Translations under genes and position numbers: made by a program
Assembly (NCBI GenBank): GCA_907163375.1
Contig: CAJQUW010003408.1
Span: 124,001-188,000, forward strand
Reading direction: 5' to 3'
From: Prostheceraeus crozeri
Taxonomy: Eukaryota > Platyhelminthes > Polycladida > Euryleptidae
DNA length: 64,000 nucleotides
Shown: positions 34,270 to 44,708 of the stretch, in pieces
Position numbering within the stretch: the stretch's first letter is position 1
Layout: every line of letters begins with the position of its first letter
The notes under the pieces: model-generated
What the model saw: only the letters and a program-made list of their open reading frames with translations
The model's database searches: none
Told to the model about the DNA's origin: nothing

Positions 34270-34347
34270 ATCCTGTGAACGCAGCAAAAGGTCCTCTTAA
34301 GGGCCACCTCATATGTCACTGCTAAGCTAACAATTTTCTTTTCTCTG

Positions 34348-35076
34348 ATGATCATGAATGTACTTAGTGGTATTCTTTCGCTACACACTGCCATGGCCAT
34401 GAATCCTACTGCAACTGCTGCATCATTGAATCCTCAACATCTCGAGCTGTGGAATCCGAAAATTGAAAAGGTAATTCACGGCTATCCTACCTACAAACAA
34501 CAAGTGCGCTACAATGGTTTTCGACTCTATCTTCAAACGCCGGCGGTATACTTACCAAAAGTGGATACGCAAGTAAATCGTTGCGGTCAAAACCTGAGTA
34601 TCCCTATTGATAATTGGTTGCGACAGCAGCTTGACATTTTAGAAGACGTTGTGAGGCAAGAGGCTCTTATTCCTACTGAACTATTACAGTTGTGGCCAGA
34701 AAAGAAAACTTCTTATTATAAACCTTTGTATCGCGGCACTCGCTGCAATATTTTACAAAGAAAGTATTGTAAAGTCACTTCAGGAGTGACAGTTGAACAG
34801 TCAGTTGAAGCAGAATTGTCACCGCTAGGTGTAGGCTTTTATTCATTTCATATTGAGGTGCCTGCTGTCTATGTGGGACCTCATCAATCTGACGGTAATT
34901 TGATTTCTCTCAATTTGCGCATTGCTCAAATTCATCATCAACCTGAGTCAACAGGTCTTGATCACATTGAGAAAGTCATTGATTCTTGTGTCAAAGAGTG
35001 TCAAGAACCTGTCACCAAACCTAAACGTCGTCGTGCATCACAGAAAGATGGTGTTGCCACCAAAGAGAAATCTTAA
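34348..35076 (+). CDS. 242-residue beta-rich protein, larger paralogue (B)
   Basis: Intact in B. Blocks: YNGFRLYLQTPAVYLPKVDT at about residues 54-73, a middle with SIPIDNWLRQQLDILE, YKPLYRGTRC, then GVGFYSFHIEVPAVYVGP and LISLNLRIAQI near 168-200, with a basic tail KPKRRRAS. The C-terminal block is shared with the protein at 36929-37495. The predicted strand-rich pattern and the basic tail would suit a nucleic-acid-binding protein such as a viral-type ssDNA-binding protein, or a structural protein. This is only a suggestion. The A copy has one stop. Confidence 0.65.
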   Translation: MIMNVLSGILSLHTAMAMNPTATAASLNPQHLELWNPKIEKVIHGYPTYKQQVRYNGFRLYLQTPAVYLPKVDTQVNRCGQNLSIPIDNWLRQQLDILEDVVRQEALIPTELLQLWPEKKTSYYKPLYRGTRCNILQRKYCKVTSGVTVEQSVEAELSPLGVGFYSFHIEVPAVYVGPHQSDGNLISLNLRIAQIHHQPESTGLDHIEKVIDSCVKECQEPVTKPKRRRASQKDGVATKEKS

Positions 35077-35813
35077 GTATTCTAATCAGTTAGTTTGTAG
35101 TGAATGTGGAAAACGCGGCCTTGCGCGTTATGTTCAAATAAAACATTGTCATCATGTTGTATGTATCTTTTGTTATGTAAAGGACAGACATCCTTGTAAA
35201 GTTCCTGCTCAATGTATTATTTTGTAATGAAGTCTTTTTGATATTGTAGGTTGTCATCTTCACAGACAGTGAGGGAACACCCATGCAGGAATTGAGTGCT
35301 ATTGCAATGAGAGAAAGTGATCAAACTAATGTTAGTGTATATCATAGATTTGCCTACTGTCCTCCACACAAAGACGAATGGTCACGACGTCATGTGCATG
35401 GACTTGATCCTTCTATTTTGATTCATATTGGATTTGTAAATGAAACGTACTTGATAAGTGATTTCAAACGGTGGCTGTCAGGTTTTCATATTGTTAAAAT
35501 ATTAGGAAATGATTCTGAACGAGAAGCAACAACACTTCAGTTGCACATTGATAATTTATATTTACCATGTTGGGTAGATCGTGTAAGACAAGACTATCAT
35601 ATGCATTGTGATCAAAAGAAGTTTAGAGATGAAATGATTTTTGACATGGCTATATGTTTCGGTGAGAGACATCACCTTTACAGACCACCATCCCATTGTA
35701 ATACTAGAAATAAAGCCACCTACATTGCAAAACTCTCTTCACGCTGGCATTGTAGTCTCTATGACGTTTATGAACTGTATCTATATTATTGTCAACAGCA
35801 TGGGTCTATGTAA
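35048..35813 (+). CDS. Zinc-finger plus DEDDh-type 3'-5' exonuclease-like protein (B)
   Basis: Proposed two-exon gene. Exon 1 (35048-35176) carries C17-x2-C20 and C34-x4-C39-x2-C42 with His33, His35 and His36, a RING/treble-clef-like finger. The intron 35177-35249 (GTAAAG to TTGTAG) keeps frame. Exon 2 starts with VVIFTDSEG, giving the D-x-E of exonuclease motif I. RRHVHGLD and IVKILGNDSERE follow, and HCSLYD gives the H-x4-D of motif III. About 230 residues. The gene overlaps the end of the upstream gene by 29 bases. AATAAA follows at 35894. It may proofread or trim ends for the polymerase (inference). The intron model needs RNA evidence. Confidence 0.65.
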
Positions 35814-35984
35814 AACATGTTTTTGCTCCTTGTGAATGAATGATGATCATTTTATGAAGTGTATTCTGTACTTGTGAATTTTGTCTCGTGTTGAATAAAC
35901 TTACAGTGGAACATGATTGTAATTTCTGTTATTATTCATAGTGGAAGTCATTGAAGCAATGTGAAATCTATAGTTACAACGTTT

Positions 35985-36407
35985 ATGATGGCGCATCGTA
36001 CCTTAAGTAACCACATGTGTCATTTGACACTTGATCAACAAGGATTCGATGGATTTTTACAAGATTGGAAACTTACATTTAAAATGAAGATGAATGATAT
36101 GAAAGTAGTGCTCACTGAAAGCCTTCCTCTCTTCAAAAGATTGATGGAGAGTTTACAACCTCAAGATGTAAAGGGTAGACTCGTTGCTTATATAGAGTTG
36201 AAAGATTTACAAAAACCACTTCGTTTTGGATCTTATTGCATAGAATGAATTACTCTTAGTGATCAATTTTATGGTCGTCATATGGAGAAAATTATGGAGA
36301 GAATAGAAGAGACGTTGGAAGGAAATGCATACGTTGTTAAACATATCATGATTCAACTGAGTGTGTTTACATCCACGACTTTGTTTGATGCGCGACACAT
36401 TGTGTAG
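35985..36407 (+). pseudogene. Stand-alone polymerase N-domain protein 2, one in-frame TGA (B)
   Basis: ATG at 35985 and TAG at 36405, with TGA at 36246-36248 after SYCIE. Conserved blocks are LTLDQQGFDGFLQDWKLTF, QDVKGRLVAYIEL and FYGRHMEKIMERIE. At the TGA position the sister protein at 33379 has Thr, with no length change. The same TGA occurs in element A, so it predates their split, or else it is read through. Confidence 0.65.
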
Positions 36408-36460
36408 ATGCAATACAGATTTCTTTTCACTGAGTATTTTGTAATGGTGTATAGAGCAAC

Positions 36461-36725
36461 ATGAGTCATTGCGCTTTGTGCATTACTATCAGGCTCTTTG
36501 TTAGATAAATGAATGCGTCTTTGTTCGAGAAAAGGGGCGTGTCATAACATGAGTCATTGCGCTTTGTGCATTACTATCAGGCTCTTTGTTAGATGAATGA
36601 ATGCGTCTTTGTTCGAGAAAAGGGGCGTATCATAACATGAGTCATTGCGCTTTGTGCATTACTATCAGGCTCTTTGTTAGATAAATGAATGCGTCTTTGT
36701 TCGCTAGAAGGGCGTGTCACTCAAG
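36461..36725 (+). repeat. 88-bp tandem repeat, three copies (B)
   Basis: Copies begin at 36461, 36549 and 36637, each starting ATGAGTCATTGCGCTTTGTG and ending near GGGGCGT(G/A)TCA. They lie directly upstream of a CCAAT/TATA promoter and each holds a TGAGTCA (AP-1-type) site, so they may act as an enhancer. Confidence 0.85.
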
Positions 36726-36858
36726 TCTTTGTGAGGACTAGAACGACTTTGTAAGAGGTAAGAGGGAAGGTTTCCATCCACGCAGTCAAAAGTTCACGTG
36801 TTATAACTCTTTGTCACATAACAAAGACAGGGAAAACATGAAAAGGGAAACGCATGTG

Positions 36859-36884
36859 ATTGGAGCTAGGTGGGGTTATAAAAC
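36859..36884 (+). promoter_or_regulatory. CCAAT plus TATA promoter (B)
   Basis: GATTGG (ATTGG at 36859-36863) and TATAAAA (36878-36884). A start about 30 bases on would fall near 36908, before the ATG at 36929. Confidence 0.65.
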
Positions 36885-36928
36885 GAACGACTGAGCTCAT
36901 GGCAATCATTTCCGTCCTTGCGCTAACC

Positions 36929-37495
36929 ATGCAGTTGCTCGAAGCCATCAACTCCTCTGCTCTCGCACTGGGTACACTGAACTCCCTTACTTTAGCATCC
37001 GGTAAAAATGCTTTCAATCAAAAGATAACTCATCATGGAGAAGCCGTAACCATAAAAACTCCAAGTCAACGGATAGATTATCTAAAGATTATGTCAACAA
37101 AGTATGGACTGGCCATGTGTGTGCCGTTAGACTATTGGACACGGTTACAATTCAATACTCTTGAAATATTCCTGAAAGAAAATCTCACCATTGCCAAAGA
37201 AATTGTTCGACACAATGGGAAGCGGCCACAAGTTCCCATCGTGGAAAGAAGATACATGTATGTGCATATGGATAGACACTGTCTCATCATCCATGAAAAG
37301 GAGGGCAACGAATTGGACTTACTCAATTGCAAACCTCTCCCCATTTTGGGAAAAGGATTCTATTCATTTGAAGTTAAAATTCAAACCATCTACATGGGTC
37401 CGCGCAGGGACGGAAGGTTGCTTACTTTGAATCCCTATCTTGTCTCCATGACCTTCAAAAATGATGTCCATGTTGATGATGATCAACTACAGTAA
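36929..37495 (+). CDS. 188-residue protein, smaller paralogue of the pair (B)
   Basis: Starts MQLLEAINSSALALGTLNSL. The ATG at 36899 is too close to the TATA box. Contains PLDYWTRLQFNTLE (compare IPIDNWLRQQLDILE in the larger paralogue) and GKGFYSFEVKIQTIYMGP with LTLNPYLVSM near the C-terminus. It ends in an acidic VDDDQLQ. Intact in both element copies. Family not recognised. Two related proteins in one element suggest subunits or duplicated binding proteins. Confidence 0.65.
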   Translation: MQLLEAINSSALALGTLNSLTLASGKNAFNQKITHHGEAVTIKTPSQRIDYLKIMSTKYGLAMCVPLDYWTRLQFNTLEIFLKENLTIAKEIVRHNGKRPQVPIVERRYMYVHMDRHCLIIHEKEGNELDLLNCKPLPILGKGFYSFEVKIQTIYMGPRRDGRLLTLNPYLVSMTFKNDVHVDDDQLQ

Positions 37496-37712
37496 CACTC
37501 TCCACACACTGAGAACGCACCATCGGTCTTTATGAGACCACGGCCTAACGGCCACCGTATCAAGAAAGAAAATGTACACTCACCATGCCACACATGAACA
37601 CCACTCTCCTTCTTTCTTAGGCATACCATTCATCACTCATGTTTAAATCATGTGGAAATTATCAGCATGCCTCTATGTATCATGAAAAAGTCAGTGTGTT
37701 ACATTTCATGAT

Positions 37713-38279
37713 ATGAAACGTCAACTTCAGATAACTCTAGAACGCTTTCATCTACGAAGGTTGCATCGCGCAATCCTATCCAAGTCTTGCCGTGTCATTA
37801 ACGTAGGAGACGGCATTGTATTTATTCGCATTCAAGAGATGATTCTACATAGTGATCACTGCTACATTGTGATTCCAAAACCCTCATGGGAAAAGTATAA
37901 AAGGGAAGTTCACTCAACCCTCATGTCATTTGTGAGTCATACCCCCCATCCACATCATCAACGCCATGCGCGAAATGAATCTCAGAAGAGACATCGATTT
38001 AGAACAGTTGCATACCCATCTTCCCGATTCAGTGTATCATCGCGGTCGTCCGGAAATGTTGGTCATTCGCATGAGCAACGGTCGAAATCTTCAAATCTTT
38101 CGCTGCGGCAAAATCCAAGTCCTAGGAAACTTTTCTCATTTCGTGATGCAGTCCATGTGCTACGAAGTCGTCAAGAAAATGCGAACACTCATGCCTCATC
38201 TCCGCCTCAGTCCCCTGACATTGAAGAATATAGTAGTGTCTGTTCAATTGAAGATTTTAGTGAATCTAACCAACATTAA
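37713..38279 (+). CDS. Unrecognised 188-residue ORF overlapping the TBP-like gene (B)
   Basis: ATG start, open in both copies. The first ~80 residues precede the overlap (IVFIRIQEMILHSDHCYIVI, PSWEKYKREVHSTL). The rest is Ser/Arg/His-rich and read from the same DNA as the TBP-like protein. Between copies the overlap shows about nine residue changes in each frame, so comparison by eye does not decide which frame is constrained. Confidence 0.5.
   Translation: MKRQLQITLERFHLRRLHRAILSKSCRVINVGDGIVFIRIQEMILHSDHCYIVIPKPSWEKYKREVHSTLMSFVSHTPHPHHQRHARNESQKRHRFRTVAYPSSRFSVSSRSSGNVGHSHEQRSKSSNLSLRQNPSPRKLFSFRDAVHVLRSRQENANTHASSPPQSPDIEEYSSVCSIEDFSESNQH
37896..37903 (+). promoter_or_regulatory. TATA box upstream of TBP-like gene (B)
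   Basis: TATAAAAG, 63 bases upstream of the ATG at 37966, inside the upstream ORF, conserved in A. It implies a separate transcript for the TBP-like protein and possible self-regulation. Confidence 0.6.
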
Positions 38280-38478
38280 AACCAGTAATCATTGTATATT
38301 TTATGAAACTGAACTCTTTCCTGCTGCTCTGATTCGGAAGTGGCATCCTGTACATATTGCAGTGTTTCACAATGGACATTGTATCATGACCGGTTTACGT
38401 GATATCAGTAAAGTAGCTGACATTGTTAAATCTTTAATGCGCTATCTGTATGAGTCACAGTTAATAGAATCGTGTTAA
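37966..38478 (+). CDS. TATA-binding-protein-like protein (B)
   Basis: 170 residues, about the length of the TBP core. Lobe 1 (residues ~8-75): DLEQLHTHLPDSVYHRG, MLVIRM, then IFRCGKIQVLGN. Lobe 2 (~82-165): LTLKNIVVSVQL, YETELFPAALIRK, AVFHNGHCIMTGLRDISKV. The two lobes repeat the same order of sheet, F-x-x-G-(K/H) turn and helix, as in TBP. Of the four DNA-inserting phenylalanines, Phe45, Phe118 and Phe134 are present and the first lobe-1 position is proline. The gene is intact in both copies although the polymerases are broken. Likely role: binding the element's own TATA boxes (inference). Some large DNA viruses carry TBP-like genes; I know of none described in a Polinton. Confidence 0.82.
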   Translation: MREMNLRRDIDLEQLHTHLPDSVYHRGRPEMLVIRMSNGRNLQIFRCGKIQVLGNFSHFVMQSMCYEVVKKMRTLMPHLRLSPLTLKNIVVSVQLKILVNLTNIKTSNHCIFYETELFPAALIRKWHPVHIAVFHNGHCIMTGLRDISKVADIVKSLMRYLYESQLIESC

Positions 38479-38509
38479 TCACATGATGCGTTTTGAATGA
38501 GTCATCGCA

Positions 38510-38800
38510 ATGAACTATCGTCCACACACGTGTCGGTGAAAAGGTCATCAACAAGGTTCTTCGCTTTATGATGAGTCAGCGCTATTTATAGACATGAAAT
38601 GATGTCCACACACTTGTCGGTGAAAAGGTCACGCTGTCTGACGTGAGGCGCCATCGCTTTGTCTGATAAATAACGCCCACACACATGTCGGTGAAAAGGT
38701 TGAACAATACTGATTAGATTCGTATGACTGGCGCCTTACCCCTTCATGAGTCAGAGCTATTTATAGACATGAGTCAGCAAAGTTATTGATGTTTCCTAAG
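38510..38800. repeat. Three copies of a GTCGGTGAAAAGGT element with TATTTATAG boxes (B)
   Basis: CCACACAC-TGTCGGTGAAAAGGT begins near 38521, 38604 and 38681, interleaved with CTATTTATAGACATGA (near 38581 and 38757) and TGAGTCA sites. The same set is present in A at 4480-4735. It lies between two converging genes, so it is not an obvious promoter of either. Confidence 0.8.
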
Positions 38801-38859
38801 CCGAAGAAATTGCCATGATGTCACATTCACTGGTGAGGATGTTAACTTACAAACTCTGA

Positions 38860-39400
38860 CATGGGTATAACATTATTTCTAACTTTACAAACAGTGAAGT
38901 GATTCTAACTTCATTTACATTTCACCTATCTTGCAAACAGTGATATGGTTATAATTTATTTTATACTTTACCTATCTTGCAAACAGTGAGATGATTCTAA
39001 CATTGATTCAAACTTTACATTCATCAACTTTATTTCGAACTTCACAAACGTCAACTTTATTTCTAACTTTACAAACAGTGAAGTGATTCTAACTTCATTT
39101 TATATTTCACCTATCTTACAAACAGCGACTTGGGCATAACTTTATTTCCAACTTTACAAACAGTGAAGTGATTCTAACTTCATTTATATTTCACCTATCT
39201 TACAAACAGTGATATGGTTATAACTTATTTTATACTTTACCTATCTTGTAAACAGTGAGATGATTCTAACATTAATTCAAACTTTACATTCATCAACTTT
39301 ATTTCTAACTTTACAAACGTCACCTTTATTTCTAACTTTACAAAAAGTGAAGTGATTCCAACTTCATTTATATTTCACCTATCTTACAAAATGATTAAAA
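38860..39400. repeat. Degenerate AT-rich tandem array (B)
   Basis: Repeated phrases such as AACTTTACAAACAGTGAAGTG, ATTCTAACTTCATTTATATT and TTCACCTATCTTACAAACAG over about 540 bp. A has a shorter version at 4190-4400. No coding potential. Confidence 0.8.
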
Positions 39401-39529
39401 TTTTTACTTCTGTCTAATGAGTGAGAATTCCATCTTTATGTCAAAAGAAAAACAACACAGTATGTACATGATATGTTATTCATCAACACAACCGATTTTC
39501 ATCACAGCCACATGCAGTTAATACTTATG

Positions 39530-39645
39530 GTACCAGAAAACAAAGTTTTTATGGCTCACATCACCGGAGAAAACAAAGTCACTGATATGCAGGGAGAAAA
39601 CAAAGTCACTCATGTGCAGGGAGAAAACAACGTCAGGAAAACCAG
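39530..39645. repeat. 26-bp tandem repeat downstream of the polymerase (B)
   Basis: GGAGAAAACAAAGTCACT-AT-TGCA recurs about four times with variation. The small open frame across it is a product of the repeat. Confidence 0.65.
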
Positions 39646-39780
39646 TTTATATGGAAGTCATGATATGAAGTGATCAGGAGTTGGACGCATGTTCCAAGGC
39701 ACTCACTCACAACACCCCATAGAAAGCGCCATGGAGTAAAAAGCAAAACATCAACCACAACAGAGAGGAAGCATTCATCA

Positions 39781-42700
39781 TCAAACATCGCCGGACGGAG
39801 GAGGAGAAAGTTTCTGTCTCTTGGGTGGAGGTAGATGAGTGTCTGGATGGCCGTACGGTAATGAGTGGTTAGGACTCATCCAGCATCGCTTGTCTTCCCA
39901 AGCCGAGAGACCTCGTTTCCTAAACGTTGCTGTTCTGACTTGATGCGACTGTGATTTTAAAATGGTCATTTCTACTTTTTTAATTTTAAGAGAATCTAAG
40001 GCATCTTGATAGTCCCTATGTGTCATTTTTCTAACGATTGACTTCGAGATGCCATTCGCCCGTTTTATAGAAAGCTCTGAGGATTTTAGCTTCATGGAGT
40101 ACATCTTGGGGCGAAGCAAGATCATCTCCTCTATCTGTTTGCCGGCACACTCATCCTTGAAGCAGCCAAGTTTCGCTTTATTTGAGGTAGAGTAAAGCGG
40201 ATGGTCAGTGGGATAGTTGGAACTATCAAACTTGGGTGCTAAGTATTTTGAAATGTCTTCCTGCTTGACTTGGCTCGTGGTTGTCAAAGCTAGGAAGAAG
40301 CTGTCTGTATCACATCCTACTAATTCCACACGTTGGAGAAGTGGACATGTCTTAAAAGTGTGGTAAAATAACTTATACATTTCTAACTTGGAGTGATCCA
40401 AGACAGCTTGACCGACATAAATGGGCTTACAAAGTTCTACTTTAGATTTTAACATTTTAAAACCAGTGATGTCTTCGGAAATGACATCATGGTGGCAAAA
40501 CAAAGGCGAGCGACATAACTTGATACTCGTTTCCGGATCAGTTACGATGGGCTAGTCCATGCGCTTTCTTACATCCTCCATGGTTTTACCAAAGAGGGCA
40601 TTATTCTTAAATTTAAAGAAGTCCTTTTCGAAAGGATTCTTGGATTCAGCCCGTTTCTTACTATTAAATTCTATATACGGTTTTAGAAAGGGCTTCTGTC
40701 TAAACTGGATAGCGCGATGGACTTTATCAAGATAGAATTTGAGGATGGAATAGTGCACGATGTAATGCTGCTTGTTCAATTGGGTGAGCAACAACTTCCT
40801 AGTGGCTTTATACTTTAAGTCATTTTCCGCCTCATACTTCCTATTGTGTTCTTCCATAAAGGGAGAGAACATATCTGGACTGACTATGCCAGATTCGGGT
40901 GCGAGAGGAAAATCAACGGTCCTATTCTTAATGCAGTTTGGATAGATGAGGTCGACTTCAAATAAATAACCTATGTCGGCCTCATCTCCCAGTGCCATGA
41001 TGTGTGCTGGATTGGAGAAGTGTTCAATGTCATGGAGCTCTACCCATTCAAAGTCAGACTGTGGCAAAGGCTTGGAGAGTGCACTCCCATACAAATTATT
41101 TTGGTCTATGTACATTAAATGCGTGGTCGATCATATGTATTGGGTGCTGTTGACAACATGTTTGTTAACAAATGTCAAGCCACCCCTAATACCACGTTCA
41201 AATAACGTGTACATTTCTGCATCTTGCAGTAAATGAATGCTCTCTTTCGTCATCTTGAAGGCTGACTGATAGGACAGACCCGGCAGACTAACAAAATGGA
41301 CGGGGTCTAAGGCGTCCTGTTCTAATGTGACTTTCCTAAAAGTCTCAAACACATCAGCCAACAGATAGACGTCTAATTTTAAGTAGGCAAGCATGTAGTC
41401 ACCAAACGTGCGGCACCTAAATTCTAACCATGCTTGCTGTGCATGCCTATAATCATCCAGCGAACAGTCCTCACCCGTCAAATCATTTTTAAATTTATCG
41501 ATGGACGGAAGGGATGTTTCTTTCAATGTGTCCATTGAACTAAAATAACTATAAGGAAACACCCCTTTCGTCGTATCAGACTGTCACTTATGTTGGGATA
41601 GTCTTTCTTTAAATGTTGAGTGAGGGGAAGTGTTTCTAAATTATTAGCCAACGCGGCTAAGGAAGAAGACATAGACTGGAAACTGTCTAGAAACTTTATG
41701 TCATAGAAGACAGGCTTTCCCTCCTTCGTCTTATCGACTTGGACTTTAGCAGTGATGCACATAAATTTTTCCTTACTTTGTGCAATCACTTTGGATGACC
41801 AGGATTTCATTTTACCGAATCCATGGCGAATGATGATGTGAGCATCATAACATTTAAAGTTATGAAAGATGACGGGGAGCGTTCGCCGTTTCAGTCTAAG
41901 TTTCATATTGCATTTACTGCATAAGGCAGACCTACATTTACCACTGAGATGGTAATGGTCCCTCACTTTCTTATGTTGCTGTTCATCAAAGGATGAACAG
42001 CAGCGGGGACATTCCGTGGTCCTATCAAACTTGATTTTATCGGCTTCTGTGAAGCACATGGGTTTCCTAGTCAGCTCCGTTTCATACCGTTGATGAAAAC
42101 GGGCTTTCCTATCTAGAAAGTTGAGGAAGTTTTCAACCCACTCCTCGCCTTGCCACACATGCATCTTATTTTGATTCCTATAATATGGATGCCAAACTTC
42201 ATAACAGGCAATGGCTGCTGGCTTATGACTTAGATCTTCTTGTTCAATGTAACATTCAATGTCCGCATAGATGGTACATATGGGACTGAACTCATTGCCG
42301 TTTTCCTCATACCTATAAAATTTATCTTTGGGCATGACTTCCATTTGAAGCTTACCCCGAGAGCACCACTCATAATGCTCTTCAAAAAATGGTTTTGACC
42401 TAAAGTGCCGTGTGCAGCGATCACAGTAGTAGAAATTGTTCCTATAGGTTGCTTGATGATGGTATAACTTTGAAATTTTAGGAATGCCACAATAATGCCA
42501 TTCTGGGTGGTTGTCGCTATAGACTAGGAGGAGATTGACAACCCGGTCGAAGTTACTTTGGCGATTATTATACCTAACGCCCTTCTGACCTTTTTCTCAG
42601 AGATGGACGACAATCTTAATATTATTCAATTTTTCAAATTGGGCGATGCCTTTAAAGTCTAATGTGTTGACATCTAACCCGTCAAACTTAAGCTTATCCT

Positions 42701-44573
42701 CCCATTCACGATAGTGAGTGATTCGTTCACGATGCACCCTTATATCATTATAGTGAAGAATGGAGAGGACGGCATACTTGAAACACTGGGACTGACATTC
42801 TACATTGATGACAGCCTTTTTGTCAGCCAGTGCTTTGGGGAGAGTGAAACAACCGCTCCCTTGCAAATTTTCTAAAAGATTAATTTTCATGTCTACCTTC
42901 TCTATCCCATCAAAGACCAGACCGCTGTCTCTTTCATTAAATTTATTTAATTTGCTGATGAGATAGGTCGCATGTCTCTCTATCCACTCGTTTACATCAC
43001 CTATGAGATCAGCAGCACAGGAGGCTATCCTAATGGTCACAGTGGACTCTACTTCTCCCGTGATACTGTCTAGCTTATTGAAACGAGCAGTGAGATAGAA
43101 CATGCCCTTAAGTAAAAATCTATCTAAACTCGCCATAATTTGATGAATTAAGCCTATATGATTCATCAAGAAAGGATGAATGTCCTGCACAGCTTCAGAG
43201 CTTTCTAACTGATAATCGCGAACGAGCCTATCAAGGGAAAACTTGCTCAGCCTTAGAGTGACGTTGTTGTCAGTGTAAAGCTCAGTGAGATGAGTGTGAC
43301 AGAGTGTGTGTGAAGAAAGAACAAACTCTGTAGGAAAGGTCTTCTGACACGAAGAACAGGAAAAGCCGACGTGCGATGAAGGATGCTTCCTACCTGTTGT
43401 TGTCGGTGGTTGCCTCACACTGCCACAGGAACCGCCTCCGATGTGGACTCCCAAGTTGGTGTTGTTGTAGAACGTACGTCCACAACCTTCACACTTGGGC
43501 CGTTGAGGGATCGGTCAGCGTGTCTTCTCCAGTTCTCCCTTCGCTTTTGGGCAGCGAGAATGCCGGTGTCGCCGAAGGCAGAATGGCCTCGCGAAAACCT
43601 GCCCGCAGTCCGTACAGCTGAGCTGTCGAGCCGTAGGTCCTTCTCTCTCCCTCACACCTTCCTCCTCGATTGCAAATTCCTCTCCCACTATCTCTAACTC
43701 CTCCTGCTCCAACAGTCTCTCCACTGACTTGACGGAGAGGAGAGGGAGGTCGGTCGCTGCAGGTGGTGGTGGCGATGCAGGGATGATGATGGGACGAGAA
43801 GGAACGTCGCCGTCCAGGAGGTAGGCCGCCAGATCTGTTGAGAAAAAGAGAAAAGAGATTAGTAAAATGATCAACATTTCAAGTTTGAAGTCTTATCCCC
43901 CTATTTCCCAATCACGATTACTTACCATCTAAGGACTGTAACTCCGGCAGCAGGGATGGACGCGGAGGAGGCAGGAGAGGGACGCGAGCCGAGGGTGGAA
44001 GGGTCCTGGGCTTCGGTGTCGGAGGGACGTAATTGCGAGGAGCAGGGACTGGCGAAGGTACCGGAGCTGGTGGCGGTGGAGGTGGGGCGATAACGATGCC
44101 CGAGAAAGGGGTCGCAGCTTGGGCGGAGGTAGATGAGTGGGAAGGTAGGGTCGGAAATTCCTCGCGGCTTCCTCCCACTTCTTCTTCGCCATATCTGTAG
44201 AGAGAAAAGAGACATTAGATAATGAGACAAGGATGATGCAGAGGATCTGAAACATTATAAACATGAAATGTTAAAGATACTTACACTTGCCAAGCAACTC
44301 ATAGGCTTCCCCGATTGCTCCTTGGGGGACGGGTTCCCCATTACAAATACATTCATGCACTGAAAAAGAATGACAGCAAAGATAAGCAGAGGTAAATTTG
44401 GATTCGGTTTAAACATGAACAAAATAAGGAAGGGGCTCTTGATTTTAATGAGGATGTCTACCCTAATGATGTTAGTAATAGAGTCAATCTTGTTACAAAT
44501 ACTTACATTGCTCGATGGTAGCCTTCTCCATCTCAGCAGCAATTCGATAATTTTCAATTTTTGCGAATTCCAT
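39781..44573 (-). pseudogene. Protein-primed family-B DNA polymerase of element B, multi-exon, broken
   Basis: Proposed exons: 44573-44507 (ATG, MEFAKIENYR), 44359-44285, 44194-43926 (proline-rich) and 43834-39781. The donor after exon 2 is a tandem GTGTAAGT; using the first GT keeps the proline-rich frame. Then come three zinc fingers (CTDCGQVFARPFC near 43590, CEGCGRTFYNN near 43490, CSSCQKTF near 43350), the N-domain (about 43260-42850), the exonuclease domain (YADIEC near 42270, HNFKCYDAH near 41870) and the polymerase (DQNNLYGSAL near 41100, ALFGKT near 40590, DTDSFF near 40315, KMYSM near 40100). Stops or frameshifts lie near 43508, 42598, 41560, 41114 and 40554. It would replicate the linear element from a protein primer; as read it is inactive. 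Confidence 0.9.
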
Positions 44574-44708
44574 TTTTGTTCGATTACAGACAGCAGATTA
44601 TGTTAGTAGATTTCAATCACTGAAAAGGAAAGATGAAAATCGTTTCATTTGCCTAGTCAACGTTTGGGAACAATCATTGAAGTGACATCTAATGAGTTAC
44701 ATCTCACT

